From: Diphasiastrum complanatum
Lineage: Eukaryota; Streptophyta; Lycopodiopsida; Lycopodiales; Lycopodiaceae
Assembly: GCA_029204225.1 (NCBI GenBank)
Contig: CM055108.1
Location: forward strand, 644,217 to 708,216
Length of the DNA: 64,000 nucleotides
Reading direction: 5' to 3'
Shown here: positions 14,460 to 26,229 of the stretch, piece by piece
Layout of the letters: every line of letters starts with the position of its first letter
Position numbering within the stretch: the first letter of the stretch is position 1
Program-made: the position numbers and the translations under genes
The notes under the pieces: generated by a model
Seen by the model: only the letters and a program-made list of their open reading frames with translations
The model's database searches: none
Told to the model about the DNA's origin: nothing

Positions 14460-14860
14460 ACAGATGTTGGATTCTGACGTCCTCCAAACACGTCGAAATT
14501 CGACGTTCGTGTCGGTTCAGGCCCGGACGCTAGATGCCAGTAGTCGTGGATATGCTTTTGGATTGTTGACGTGGACGTCGAATTCCGACATTCGTCGAAT
14601 TTTGACGTCCACGTCAAATGACACGTAATTTTTTTTAAAAGAAAAATGCCACGCCATATCCACGTTGAGATGTTGCATTCTGACATGTCAAATTCCGACG
14701 TGCACTTTAAAAATTGGTTATCGCCACAACTTTTCGATCACCGAACTTCCAGTGTGGGATTTTTTGCCTGGACGTTGGATTTCGACGCGTCAAATTGCGA
14801 CGGACTATAAAATTTCCAAAAATGCGTCGGACGCCCACGTCGGAATCTGCGCGATATGTT
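14460..14860. repeat. Second GACGTC-rich cluster with a GACGTGGACGTC hairpin
   Basis: The same CpG-rich words as at 13092-13380. At about 14567-14616, GACGTGGACGTC and its exact reverse complement GACGTCCACGTC flank a spacer that itself contains inverted GTCGAAT/ATTCGTCG words, so a stem of at least 12 bp is possible. The cluster includes several TGACG/CGTCA words, which are the core of the as-1 type site bound by TGA factors. Confidence 0.75.
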
Positions 14861-15523
14861 ATTGTGTCCCCCTCCTTGGATGTAACTTAACACCCTCCTC
14901 TATGAACCTAAACCCAACAACCCCCCCCTAAAGCCTAGCTAACACTCTCTTACCGAATCTAACGTAGAACCTAATTAACAAACCACCCCTCCCGAAACAT
15001 TATGTAACCCTCATTCCTTGGCCAACCCTACTTCTTCTTTGAACAATATGGTTCGTATTTTGTTTTTATTTTCTCTATGCAGTAGAAAGACCAAGAAGAA
15101 GTGAGAGAATTTTAGTACTAACAAAGATTTAGGTTGTTGGGAAGTAAAACTTGGGTATGTGGTTTTAGTGGTAGAAGACCTTTCGGAATCTGTCTTAATC
15201 CAATTCTTTTTTCATATTTTCTTTGAGCGATTTTTGTTTATGCATTTCATCTCTTTAGTTGTTCTTGACAAAAAGTATGTTTTTGACCAAATGACTGTTA
15301 TGCTGTATTTTAGGGTCAACCAACTTGGGAGTTTTAATTTGTATTAAATGCTCAAGTGTACATCATCGTTTGGGGGTGCATATTTTCAAGGTATGTTATG
15401 CTGTGTTTTAACTCGACCCAGCTCAGAGTTTTCATTTGCAAATTGTATCAAATAGATGTACATTATGGTTTGGGGTCATATATTTCCTAAGTATGTTTGC
15501 ATTTATGCTCTTAAACTACATGC

Positions 15524-15630
<107 letters not shown>

Positions 15631-15959
15631 CAACAAATTGTTAAGATCCAACATTTTCAACTATTTTTTTTGGGTCAGTGCATTTGTTGTAACCACAGTC
15701 CGTATATTTGGGGTGCTCATAACAAATGAACCTTAGTTTTTAAGCACATCTTTTCAACTTTTGTTATAAAGTTAAGAAATCTTTTGTTATAAGAAAATTT
15801 TTCAGCTTTTGTTATAAAGTTAAGAAATCATGTTATAAGAACCTTAAACTTTTGCAGCAATCATGTACATTATTGATTCTAATTGAGGATACCTCATAAA
15901 CTTCAGAAAGATCTAGGTTTTGAAGGCTAGAGAAAGATCCAGGTCCAAATTGCCCGTCA

Positions 15960-16200
15960 ATTGTGCTATATTGTAGGACATTGTGTTGTATCTCCATATT
16001 GTACGAACCTACTTTACAACACCTGTTGGATAGACCTCCCACACAACACATACAACATCTACAATATAGTTGTACAGTACAGTACAAAACTGCTATATGG
16101 CATCCTAAACCTTGTACGGTATGGTACAATTTTGATATACGACCCATCTATATAACACAATATGACCCTGTTGTATAGTATGGTACGAACCTGTTGTATG
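15960..16200. repeat. Cluster of TTGTA / TACAA inverted words
   Basis: Repeated TTGTAGG, TTGTATCTC, TACAACA, GTACAGTACAGTAC and TTGTATAG words in both orientations give many possible short stems. They relate to the cluster at 12640-12800. No coding function is seen. It could be a decayed foldback or MITE-like element, but I found no terminal repeats. Confidence 0.4.
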
Positions 16201-16299
16201 AGTCTAAACTTGAAGAGCGTTTCATGAGCTCATTCAAGCCAATTGATATGTAAGAGGGTGGAAGAATCTATATGGAGCATGCAAATAGAAGGGAGAATA

Positions 16300-16316
16300 G
16301 GGGGGGGGGGGGGGGG
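16300..16316. repeat. G homopolymer, 17 nt
   Basis: A run of 17 G. Long G runs are prone to sequencing error, so the exact length is doubtful. Confidence 0.85.
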
Positions 16317-16507
16317 AGATGAAGACATGTTAGGGAGAAAGCATGGAAACTTAGAATTAGGGTTAGTACATGGAGCTTTTTAGATAGAATAGAGTTGTGT
16401 GTGCTCCAATTATGTTTGGCTCCCAACTTGCATGATAATCAATCGCCATCATATTCACCCAATCCAAGTTAAGGTTTACAAGGGGGGGTAACATTTTAAG
16501 AACACGG

Positions 16508-16642
16508 TTAATACCTAAAGCCTAACCCTAATGATTAATTTCTAAAGTCTAACCCTAATGATTAATGTCTAAAGCCTAACCCTAATGCCTAATGTCTTAT
16601 GTCTTATGCCTAATGCCTAATGCCTAAAGCCTAACCCTAATG
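16508..16642. repeat. Degenerate telomere-like array (CTAACCCTAATG units)
   Basis: CCTAACCCTAATG, with short TGATTAATGTCTAAAG or TGCCTAATG joints, is repeated at roughly 27-bp spacing and then decays into TGCCTAATGCCTAA. The CCCTAA core matches the plant telomere unit CCCTAAA, but the units are longer and imperfect. It passes directly into the CA tract at 16643. Confidence 0.65.
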
Positions 16643-16652
16643 CACACACACA

Positions 16653-16695
<43 letters not shown>
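16643..16695. repeat. (CA)n microsatellite
   Basis: A 53-nt CA run with one interruption, directly after the telomere-like array. Confidence 0.93.
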
Positions 16696-16697
<2 letters not shown>

Positions 16698-16699
16698 CA

Positions 16700-17660
16700 T
16701 AACCACAAACATGGCACACACACATACACACACTTTCAGTTCATCAAACAGCAGCAGGAAAAAAAAATCATATAGTACAAAAAAACTAAAGGCTAAAAGT
16801 CTACTTACTACTAAATCTGTGAGCCTTCATAATCAACATGAAGGTGTATCACAATAAAGGTGGGAAGTATGTCTGATGTCAATATATTATCACATCAGTG
16901 ATCTATTTAATAATCATGTATTGAAATGATCTCATATTTGGATCTCATATCATCATCTATTCCAATAAATGTAAACATTTTTTTTGCAGTTGGTGAATAT
17001 TATTGTTTGTTTGACATAGGCTTTGCTTGAAAGTTATACAAGGAGGAGGTGGCCGAGTTGCCTCAAGAAAGATTTCTTATTACCTCATATCAGAAAACTA
17101 TTAAATCATTGTTGTTGCATGTTTCTTAAGCATATTTCGGATCATTGTGTGAAGTCACCTAATAAGCACTATGGTGATTTTTAATTTTGAAGTTGAATAT
17201 TAACTTAGATGACAATTGCTTCTTGGATTCTGCTAATACATCTTATTGAAGTCCCTATTGTGGAGGACTTATGTCACACAGAACCATGCAAATTCCATAT
17301 GAGATCTTCATCCAAGACTCAAGTTATGCAAGCTAGTTTTGTGTGGATTTTTCCTATCTTTGTCGGAGCTTTGTAGCCCCACCACCTACTCTGTGTTTAC
17401 TTTATCATCAAGTTATTGTGATGATAAGTCTGTGTTGGAAGGGCATGTGGGTGGAGTAAGGTCATTGTCAGTGGGCATGGATTTGGAAAAGGGTGGATGC
17501 TATTGTTAAACATGGTTAAATTTTGACCCCTACTATGGCCGAGATGTGTGAGATATGTTACATATTCGAGATGCGAGATGTGCGAGATCGGCCGCCATCC
17601 AAATCACCGGCCGTCACCTAGATTGGTCGTCATCTCCCGTCAACGACGGGCACCCGTTAC
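16700..17660. other. Interval with no recognised gene
   Basis: No motif-bearing open frame. A tRNA-like GGTGGCCGAGTTGC at 17049 lacks a B box and a foldable body. Confidence 0.55.
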
Positions 17661-17662
17661 TA

Positions 17663-17663
<1 letters not shown>

Positions 17664-17709
<46 letters not shown>
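17664..17709. repeat. (TA)n microsatellite
   Basis: A 46-nt TA run, about 1.5 kb upstream of the first bZIP exon that I can place. Confidence 0.95.
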
Positions 17710-17711
<2 letters not shown>

Positions 17712-17724
17712 TATATTCAGCAAG

Positions 17725-17870
17725 ACCGGTGTGCTATCTTTGGAGGTTGCAAATTTTTTTTATCATTTTATATAGCACGTCGGCGTGCTATCTTTAAGGG
17801 CTGCAAGTTTTTTGTTTTAGTTGTTTTACTTAGCACGTCGGCTTACAATGTTTGGTGGTTGAAATAAATA
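17725..17870. repeat. Tandem repeat, ~56-bp units (GTGCTATCTTT ... TAGCACGTCGGC)
   Basis: Two clear units and a diverged third. Each has GTGCTATCTTT, then GGxTGCAAxTTTTTT, and ends TAGCACGTCGGC. It lies upstream of the TGA gene. A promoter role is possible but unsupported. Confidence 0.7.
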
Positions 17871-18476
17871 TTCTGAAGTAACAAAGGGTGAAGGCCGAGG
17901 TGTGCAGGTTTGTCTACCCCACAACTTAGGGTGGAATTTAGCTCCACTCTTATGGAGAAACTAAAGATGGTAGGGACCTCTCCTTGCATCTCCACTTTCC
18001 CATAGGGTCACTACTGGGCCCAAGAGCCAATCAATGTCTAGCCTATCGTATTTGAGCTCAAAATTTCGTATTAAATGATGTGGTCCTCATATAGTGGTCT
18101 AGGTGAAAACCTTCTGAGCTTTTGAAAGTGGGAGTATCTCTTGGGAGGTAAAATGCGCTTTTCACACTTCCCATCTGAACCGACCCACCTGCAGATGCAT
18201 GGTAAATGCTAATAACCAGCACTTGCCGTAAGCAAGCTCGATGCACAGATCCATGACAACCATGGCTCCATAGCACCGATCCTCACATCCATTCAAAACC
18301 AGCCTTTGGATGTGGAATAGAAAAAGAAGTTGGGCTAAGCAATGCCAAAAAAATCTTTTGAGGGGGCCACGTGCACTTGATGGTGGACCCCTTTCCGTCC
18401 TCCTACCTCTCTCTTGCCTTTGGCTTTGGCTTGTTGACAAATTCCTATTTCTCAAAAGTTCTTTCTTCTTATTTTA

Positions 18477-18482
<6 letters not shown>

Positions 18483-18529
<47 letters not shown>
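18483..18529 (+). promoter_or_regulatory. CT-rich tract, probable promoter/5' leader of the TGA gene
   Basis: A 47-nt CT run upstream of the bZIP gene, followed by a purine-rich leader-like stretch (GAGAAAAGAGACAGAGACAGATAG near 18578). Pyrimidine tracts near transcription starts are common in plant genes. No TATA box can be assigned with confidence. The first in-leader ATG at 18663 opens a short frame that ends at a TAG near 18708. Confidence 0.45.
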
Positions 18530-18532
<3 letters not shown>

Positions 18533-19250
18533 CTTCATGCCGTAAGCTCTGCACGCCATAGCTGACGCAAGGCAACAGAGAAAAGAGACAGAGACAGATA
18601 GATAGGTAGAGGACCCACTGGGATAGGAGGAGGCGGAATTTGGTTCCTGCAGCGCAACAGCCATGGCAAAGGTGGTTGATTTTTGTTTGGAGCAGAGACG
18701 TGCATGCCTAGCACTTTTTGTGTATTGAGTTTGTGGTGTTAAGGCAAGGGAAAGGAAAGGAAGAGAGTGTTCGTGCCATGGGATATGGACTCACATCACC
18801 ATGACGTGCACGGTATACGAAGGTCAGCCGCAAATTGCTCTTGTTTTACCATGTGAGCATGTGGACTTGTTGATTTGTTTACTCTCTTTTTGGCTGAAGA
18901 CTAGAAGCAGCTAGCTTGTTTTTTTTGCTAACAGACTTTCTGCCTGGAGGTTATTTCACTGAAATTGTGAACGTTCATGTGGCTTTAGAATGTATTAAGG
19001 ATTATAGTTTTTCGGAAATCAGTAGTTAAGGAGCTTTTGGATTTTGTTTGAATTGTTTGTGGAAATTAGTAGCCAAGATTTTGGATTTGTTGAGAACGAT
19101 CATGTTTTGGTCCTGGTTTGAATGCTATTGAGCATGATCATGTTTTTGCAAATCTGTAGTTAAGCTGAATTTTTATTAAGTGTGATATCTTTTGGAATGA
19201 CTAGTCAAAGAGTGGCTATAGTAACCGTATGCCCGAGTCTTAGGTTTAAG
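18530..19250 (+). other. Probable 5' leader / first intron of the TGA gene
   Basis: The in-frame reading of the 19262 exon is closed by a TAA at 19247-19249 and has no upstream in-frame ATG, so either an earlier exon supplies the start or translation begins at the ATG formed by splicing 19386 to 19837. One possible upstream exon ends ATGGCAAAG|GTGGTT at 18663-18671 and would join a phase-0 acceptor at 19270. This is unproven. Confidence 0.4.
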
Positions 19251-22200
19251 TCGATGCTTCTTTGGGAAAGGACTTATTCAAACCCAACACACCTTCTGAC
19301 AAATTAACTTCAACCAATTTCCATAGCTCGCAAGTTCCTTATGGGATTGGCCAGGGCCAGCTGCTTGCGCATGCAAGATCCAGTATGTACTTTTTTCTTT
19401 TCTTTTGTTTCAAAACTACAAATAGGTGTGAATATAATCAATTGTACTGTTTTTTTCTCTTGTACTTCCTTCAAATAGTTTCTATATATTTTCCCGTCAA
19501 ATAATGTTTTTCTTCAAACAAGACCCATTTTGCACTTGCTATTTCTCTCGGATTAAATCTAGAGACTGTTTACAAAGATGAACATATTGTACTATTTTTG
19601 TTTCTCTTCTACTACCTTCAAACACTGCCCTATCTAGTTTTCCTTCAATGGATTTTTTTAGAGATTGAAATTTATACTTAGATTTACTTCCCATGTGGTT
19701 TACAAGAATCTATTCACCTTTGCAGTATTTGGTTTCTTGTTCTAGGTATCAAAAACGTTTAAGTTGGTTGATCCCATTCAATAATAGACTTGAATTTTGG
19801 ATCAAAATAGACCTTGAAGCTGGACCATTCTTGCAGGGCTGCTTTACCTGGAGAACCTGCATTTCTCTATCCTGCGGCATTTGCCGAACCACCAGACGTC
19901 AGCCCTCAAATCAAGCCTGGAATTATTGAAACTTGTAAGTACCATTGAATCTGCAACTTTAGTACACATTCAACAGAGATGGCACGCCCAATGATAATTA
20001 CAATGGAGCTGATCATATGTTGGTCAATGGAGCTAAAACTTCCAACTTCCATCCAACTGGAGTTTCACTACCATGACTTTGGTCAGCCTGAAGGCTTTCC
20101 AAAAACTGTTTATGAGCTGTATGCTCTGAGTGAGAGAAATCCTTGGTATTATGGGAGTAAGGTTATGGAAAATGATAAAGTCCAATGTTAGGTTTGATCC
20201 TTGTGTTCAGACTTGATAAAGGTTGCCATCACATTTGACAGAAGGTATTTTGCTTGATATACTACTATCAATAAGCCTTTAGGAGTATATAGTTAACTAC
20301 ATATACCATTTGAGTTGAAGAAACAGATGGCATTAGCAACTTTCATCCAGATGAGTGCTGGCTCTTGTATAATTGAGCTACTTCACTGTTTAAGGAGTGT
20401 CCAAATTGTTCCCCGGGGTCTAAACTTATTAATCAGTTTTTGACCTGAAAACTGTGTTTCTTACCTATGTATTACTCAAGTAATCATGTAGCATATTCAT
20501 TCCCTCTGAAATGACTTACTGTCTAAAATATACTTAACTTTGATTTGGTTAAAATTTTCTATTTCCACATTCTCCTCATCACTTACTTTGTTATCCTCCT
20601 GAACAATCGTACATTGTATAGTTATTTATACAATAGTTGCACTGCATTCCGGAATGTTTCAGCAAAAATACTGCGCTTCGTTCAATTATATATGAATACA
20701 CTCAATCACATGTATACATAGAACTAAATTGTATACATACATAGATCTGATTTGTATATATACATATAAGTAGAACTTGTGCCCTTAGAAAAACAAAAGT
20801 TCTATTAGAGAGTGTCATGGAACAGAATGCACGTTCCAGAATGAGTGTTCCAGAACACAGTGGATCCAGAATGCCGTTCTTATGCAAGTTAGCTTTTCCA
20901 ATTTTTTACATGGTAGGGGGCTTTTGGATATCCAACTTAAATATCCGACACAATTTCTCAATCTTGTGGCTTTGGTTCCACTGATCTACATATACTTAGG
21001 CTAATAGTGCAAACCTTGGCTTTTTAGTAAGGGCTTCCTTGTATTGCTACTTGCATGTTTGATATATTTGACAGAAGCTTGCTGGTGGTTTCTATGTAAT
21101 TCTTGCCCTGCAGTTTCTTCCAGAAATTTACAGCAAGCAGTAAATTTGTCTGAACGACCAAGAAGCCCTAATTCTTCTAGCAAGGTACGCAATGCGCATT
21201 AATCTTTTCATGATATATTGGCTCTTGTGAACAATATTGATCCTAAAGCCATATACAATTTTCATTTCTGGTAATTGTTGAGTGCGCCAATTTGTTTTTT
21301 TTTAAATGACATTGTTCTTTTTGCATTGGTGCCATGTGCTTTTTAAAATCATTGATATCTTCAAATGTGTGGACATTTTGCAAATTGCAGCAAAAAGCAT
21401 CAATTTTGGCTTGAAATGAGTAAATCATTTACTGCTATTAGCAGGTTATATCAACAAGCACAGATTCATATTCAGCATTTGATACCTCATTATACAACAG
21501 TCGTGAGACTGACGGGAACTCCTCATCTAGTGAATATCTTGATCATTGGGACGTCTGCTGCATGGCCGACAATAGTACTCACACAGAGACATCGACAGAG
21601 ATTGAGTTCGAAGGAAAGGTGCATATTATAAGAAGCATCCATTACTTCATAATGTATTGGGTCTACAAGGTCTAGTGCAATGGATTAAGGACTTAACTGC
21701 TGAATATTCCGCACAGAAATTGTCTTACTGACATTGAAAGCCAAAGCTTGTCATGTGTACAAAGGGGCTTGATATCGTTTATTGTAAAATTTTTCCAGTT
21801 TGATGCTGGCAAAGATCATGGAGGTACAGCCGTTTCAATCAGCTCAGGTCATGAAGGACTAAAGACGGGGGACTCCAAGGTTCGAGTGCTACTGTTTGCC
21901 ATCCTAGTGCAATGTATTTTGTTCAGTTTTGGTGGCATGTAGATCAATTTGTTTACTTTGAGTGGCTAGTGACTTAGATGTCAATGTGTTTTGCTATCCA
22001 TGTATAGACACTCAGGCGCCTTGCACAGAACCGAGAAGCAGCACGAAAAAGTCGATTGAGAAAAAAGGTTTATCATTCTCTTATGCTTAGAATTAATTTG
22101 CCAGTCTTTCGAATTCTTCATTTTATCTGGCAGTGCAGCTGAGGTTATTGAATGTTTCATTTCAGGCCTACGTTCAGCAGTTGGAATCTAGTCGTATCAA

Positions 22201-23582
22201 GTTAAACCAGTTGGAGCAGGAACTCCAGCGGGCTCGTCAGCAGGTCACTGTCTGGTAGTCTTGTTTGATCGAAATTGTGTATGTGTGTCTGTGTGTGTGT
22301 GTGTGTGTGTGCATTGAGTGTTTATTATGTGAGTGAAATGTCATGATATGCAGTCCGTGCTAGGCAACCTTTGTTTTGGATCAGAGATTGGAAGTTGGTC
22401 TGATCACTGATTTAGACCTAATATAAGCTATGTTTCAGCTTATGATTTCAATTCTAAGCAAGAAATGCTATCTATACAGCTCATGTCAATTTCATTTACA
22501 GGGGTTTTATCTGGGAGGCGATCAGAGCTCACATGGAAGTGGACTAAGTAGTGTTAATGGGGCACTGAATCCTAGTAAGTGGCTGTATGTCATTGGTTGG
22601 TCTTTAATTTCTCTTTGGAAGTGGGCTTGTATTTACAGGTGTTGTGTTGAATGCCAGGTGCTGCATTTGACATGGAATATGCACGCTGGATGGAAGAGCA
22701 ACAGCGACAAATGTCTGAGCTTAGAGCAGCATTGCAAACACATGTTGCAGATAACGAGCTGCGTGCTCTCGTGGACACTGTAATGAGACACTATGATGAT
22801 GTTTTTAAACTAAAGAGCACTGCTGCAAAGCAAGATGTTTTTCATCTCGTTTCGGGAATGTGGAAAACACCTGCAGAGCGTTGTTTTATGTGGATGGGCG
22901 GGTTCCGTCCCTCAGAATTGTTGAAAGTAAGCCTAAGTATTAAATCCTAGATTTTGAGAGTGATGTTCGATTTGTGACCCTTCGTTTAACGTGACTGCAC
23001 TGTGCTTTTCAGATTGTAATTACTCAGCTCGAGCCATTGACAGAACAGCAAGTGGCGGGGGTCTGTAATTTACAGCAGTCCTCTCAGCAGGCAGAGGATG
23101 CTCTATCACAAGGCATGGAAGCTCTTCAGCAATCTCTCGCCGAGACTCTGTCCACTGGTTCTTTGGGGTCATCTTCAAATGTAGCTAATTACATGGGACA
23201 GATGGCAATGGCAATGGGGAAGCTCGGTACTTTGGAAAACTTTGTGCAGCAGGTACAATTGTGGTCTTTTCCTACATTAGCCATGGCACTATTTTGGTTT
23301 CCTTATTTTGCACCTTTTTTAGATCTCAATGTTCCGAAGTATCACATCAATCTGTTATCAAAATTGAATCATATTTGCATGCATTGTTTTAAGTTATTGT
23401 GCATCTTGTTTGTCGGAAAATGATTGACTTGACAGGCTGATAACCTGCGCCAACAGACGCTTCAGCAGATGCATCGTTTGTTGACTACTCGCCAAGCAGC
23501 TAGAGGTCTTCTTGCCATGGGTGACTATTTCGCACGTCTTAGAGCCCTTAGTTCTCTCTGGTCTGCTCGTCCCCGAGAGTAA
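19251..23582 (+). CDS. TGA-class bZIP transcription factor (bZIP + DOG1), multi-exon
   Basis: Exons placed by frame and GT-AG sites: ~19251-19386 (5' end uncertain), 19837-19934, 21114-21184, 21445-21618, 21799-21879, 22008-22067, 22166-22243, 22502-22574, 22658-22926, 23013-23252, 23436-23582 (stop TAA). From the Met codon split across 19386/19837 the product is 430 residues. Order: N-terminal region with PAFLYPAAFAEPPDVSP (about 8-24); a Ser-rich acidic stretch; the bZIP at about 143-190 with basic region RRLAQNREAARKSRLRKK and three Leu at heptad spacing; then the DOG1 domain from about 215, with EYARWMEEQ, ERCFMWMGGFRPSELLK and a QQADNLRQQTL end. The product should be a nuclear dimer binding TGACG sites. 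In other plants TGA proteins act with NPR1-type or ROXY cofactors in defence, flower or detoxification responses. The clade within TGA is not resolved. No transposon is recognisable in its introns. Intron phases join without a frameshift, so it looks intact and functional. Confidence 0.93.
22287..22311 (+). repeat. (GT)n microsatellite in a TGA intron
   Basis: A short GT run of about 25 nt in the intron between the zipper exon (ending 22243) and the GFYLGG exon (starting 22502). Confidence 0.9.
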
Positions 23583-23940
23583 CATTGGTTTAAATTCTTC
23601 TTTCATCCTTTGGCATCTCAGATCGGCTTTTACTCCTATTCCCTGTCTGTAGGCCGTGCATGTACCAAGAGTAAAAATTGGATAATCAAATTTGTGTGTC
23701 TGGTTCCTGCACTTTTTATATTTGAAGGGTGTTCAATTTTTAATGTATCTTTCATCGTGGCAAATTAAGAATGTATATTTTATTTGCTCTTCTTGCATTC
23801 TTTTCTCTTTCGTAACTATACAATTTTCTTTTTCAGTTGATCCTCATTCCCCTTTCCTTTTGTCGTTTTTTAATGTATACCTGCTTCTCTTTCTTTTAGC
23901 AAGCTTTAGAAGCAATAGTTTTGCATTTCGAGCCATGTGA
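23583..23940 (+). other. Probable 3' UTR region of the TGA gene
   Basis: AT-rich sequence after the stop codon. No canonical AATAAA is seen close by, as is common in plants, so the cleavage site is not predicted. Confidence 0.5.
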
Positions 23941-24171
23941 AGAGCAGGTATATATAATTATAAGGCTATGTATAAGGATCTACACTTTATGCTAAGACTT
24001 ATCTCATTATGCTCATTAACTTGTAAGTCTATATCCACTTGTTGCTGAAACATGCCATAAATTGAATGGCATTGCCGAAGTTGATGCATACACTTGTTTC
24101 TGAAAACCTTTCTTTGTTAAAGGGGCCCTTTTCACTCTTGAAGAGAATTTAAAGTTTTGTTTCTCCAAGGC

Positions 24172-24330
24172 AAGCTATTTAGAATCAGTCGAGGCATCAT
24201 AAACTGCATAGGCTGCCATGGTGATTCTGATATGCTGGTTAATTTAATTCAATCAGTTAGCAAGATAAATTAGGACATAGAACAAAACTGTAGAAAAAGG
24301 ATCGAAATAACCGAAAACTGAACTAAATTT
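24172..24330 (-). repeat. LTR-like direct repeat, left copy
   Basis: TAGAATCAGTCGAGGCATCAT, followed by CCATGGTGATTCT and CAGTTAGCAAGAT, matches 26075-26215 at roughly 80% by eye. The spacing of about 1.9 kb and a reverse primer site between the copies suggest LTR remnants of a minus-strand element. Confidence 0.55.
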
Positions 24331-24927
24331 TTTTTTAACAAATGCACTACGTTCTATCATGCATTCAAGTATTCATTTGTGAGGTTGCAGTATTACATAG
24401 ATCATTTTAAAAATTGATAAGGCAGTACTAAGAGCCCAGTATAATTGTGTAGACAATGTTATGACTCTACAAGCCCAATATATCTACCCTGCTATGCTTA
24501 TTGAACTATTGCGCTATTCTGATGTATTTATAAAGATTTACAAGCACTTGTTTATTCAATGTGGTCTAGAAGAATAAGTGCTGATTCAGATTTATTGGGC
24601 AGTTTACAAATAATAGATATTTGTCTAGCAACATGTTTAATATCCGTGTAAGGATCGTTGCCGACAAACGGTCAGTATTTTGTACTTCCTTAGTCAGTCC
24701 TATGAAGTCGTCTCATTCATTTTTGTAGACGTTGTCGTGATCAGGGTCAGAATGGATGGGTCAAAATGAGATCGTGACCTGGGTCGAAATAGACACGGGG
24801 TTGAAATAGGGTCTTATTAGATGAGGTCTTCGGGTCGAAATAGACTTCGACGTGTCGATCCAAGCCAAGTTTGAAATTGATTTCGATTCTCAAGGCTAGA
24901 ATAGATTTTGAACTAGACTGTGTAAAA

Positions 24928-25010
24928 TGCCTTGTAGTTCTGCAGACTATTTCAAATGCCTTATAGTTTTGCAGACTGTATCAGTTGCCTTGTGCTTTTG
25001 CAGACCCGTA
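24928..25010. repeat. ~28-bp tandem repeat (GCCTTxTAGTTxTGCAGAC)
   Basis: Three degenerate units, each with GCCTT(G/A)TxxTTxTGCAGAC. The TGCAGACT word is common in the Copia LTRs of this window, so this is probably part of an old LTR. Confidence 0.65.
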
Positions 25011-25904
25011 GAGGTAAAATACACCTACATATTTGACAAGTCCTCATTAAAAAATACAATCAGGTAGGAATTCTAGCACTCTCCCTAAGTAAGGATCCTG
25101 TAACATTCTGATTTTTTAACTTAGGCAACTTTCGACATCTATAACTTTTTGAATTTAGAGCCTCAAAAAAAATGTCTGCAACCATGAACAGAGTTCTTGT
25201 CTACATTTTATGAACTGAGTCTTTGACTTTGATCATGAGTCTTTAAGAGTTGGACTTGCCATAACAATATGTCAAAAGATATTTTCAAGTGGAGTAGAGT
25301 TTGTAGGGTTGAATAAACCAGCTCCATGTTCTACTGCTCTGTCACTTACAAAGAATTTTGGTTATTAGTGGAGTATGAAAGTCGAAGTTGATCTTCATGT
25401 CCTACTACTTGAGAAAATATTCTCAAGTTGAAGTAGAGATATATGGATAGTGTTTCAACTAATTGAAGGTCGAAATATGATTCCATATACATTGCTTTAG
25501 AGATGTTTGAAAGTCGAAAATGAGATGGAGCTCATATCGCTTCGGAATCTGAACCATTTTTATTGCTAATAAAGTTTGAAAACATTCGTTCATGAAGAGG
25601 TCCCCAAAGTTGCTACGTGATGACATGTAACTTGCCATATTGAAGTTATGAAAATCTTGAATAGTTGTCACTATATGAAAACTTGGCTTTGTGGCATGTC
25701 AAAGTTGAAACAAAGTCTTTGAGTAGTTAGCATTTACTTTGGTAGAATGGCAACCTTACTAACATCTCATTGAAAGAATATATACATTGTGGGAAGAATT
25801 CATGTGTTGTAGAAATAATGAATGAAATATAGTTGTTTGCTTTTGAGAACCTGCTCTGAAACCATGTTATCAGGCAAGAAGGATAGAGTGGTATATAATC
25901 CGCT

Positions 25905-25918
25905 TTGATACCATGTTG
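25905..25918 (-). promoter_or_regulatory. Reverse primer binding site of a minus-strand element
   Basis: GCTTTGATACCATG is the reverse complement of a tRNA-Met primer site variant, and TGTTGGAAATAATG (an LTR-end-like sequence) follows. A weaker second copy (GCTCTGAAACCATG) lies near 25853. It implies a minus-strand LTR to the right, including the 26075-26215 repeat. Confidence 0.6.
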
Positions 25919-26074
25919 GAAATAATGAATAACATTTCAAAATCAGACAATAAGGCTTGAACATAAGTTATTTTTCGTTCTATAAGATTAGATAGATGAA
26001 CTACCTATTAGCCCTGTATATTCATACAAAAAAATCCGATAGATTTCCTAGTTTGCTATTAGAAGATCAATATA

Positions 26075-26215
26075 ACTTGCTACTTAGAATCAGTCGAGGC
26101 ATCATAGACTACCATGGTGATTCTAATAAGTTGGTTAAATCGACTCAATTAGTTAGCAAGATGAAATAGAAAAGAATAGAATCATAACAAATGATTAAAA
26201 TATCTGAAAGTTGAA
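26075..26215 (-). repeat. LTR-like direct repeat, right copy
   Basis: Homologous to 24172-24330 in the same orientation. The repeat ends near GAAAGTTGAAC. Confidence 0.55.
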
Positions 26216-26229
26216 CCTTGAACATGTTA

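Noticed and set aside
16300-16316. G-quadruplex function for the 17-G run
   Set aside because: A single homopolymer, length-uncertain, with no neighbouring G-tracts.
17045-17120. tRNA-like A box (GGTGGCCGAGTTGC)
   Set aside because: No B box (GGTTCGA-like) at the right distance and no cloverleaf could be drawn.
19979-20191. 70-codon open frame inside the TGA gene
   Set aside because: It lies in the intron between 19934 and 21114, has no match to TGA proteins, and no splice model uses it.
21001-21192. Minus-strand open frame over a bZIP exon
   Set aside because: A shadow of the + strand exon 21114-21184.
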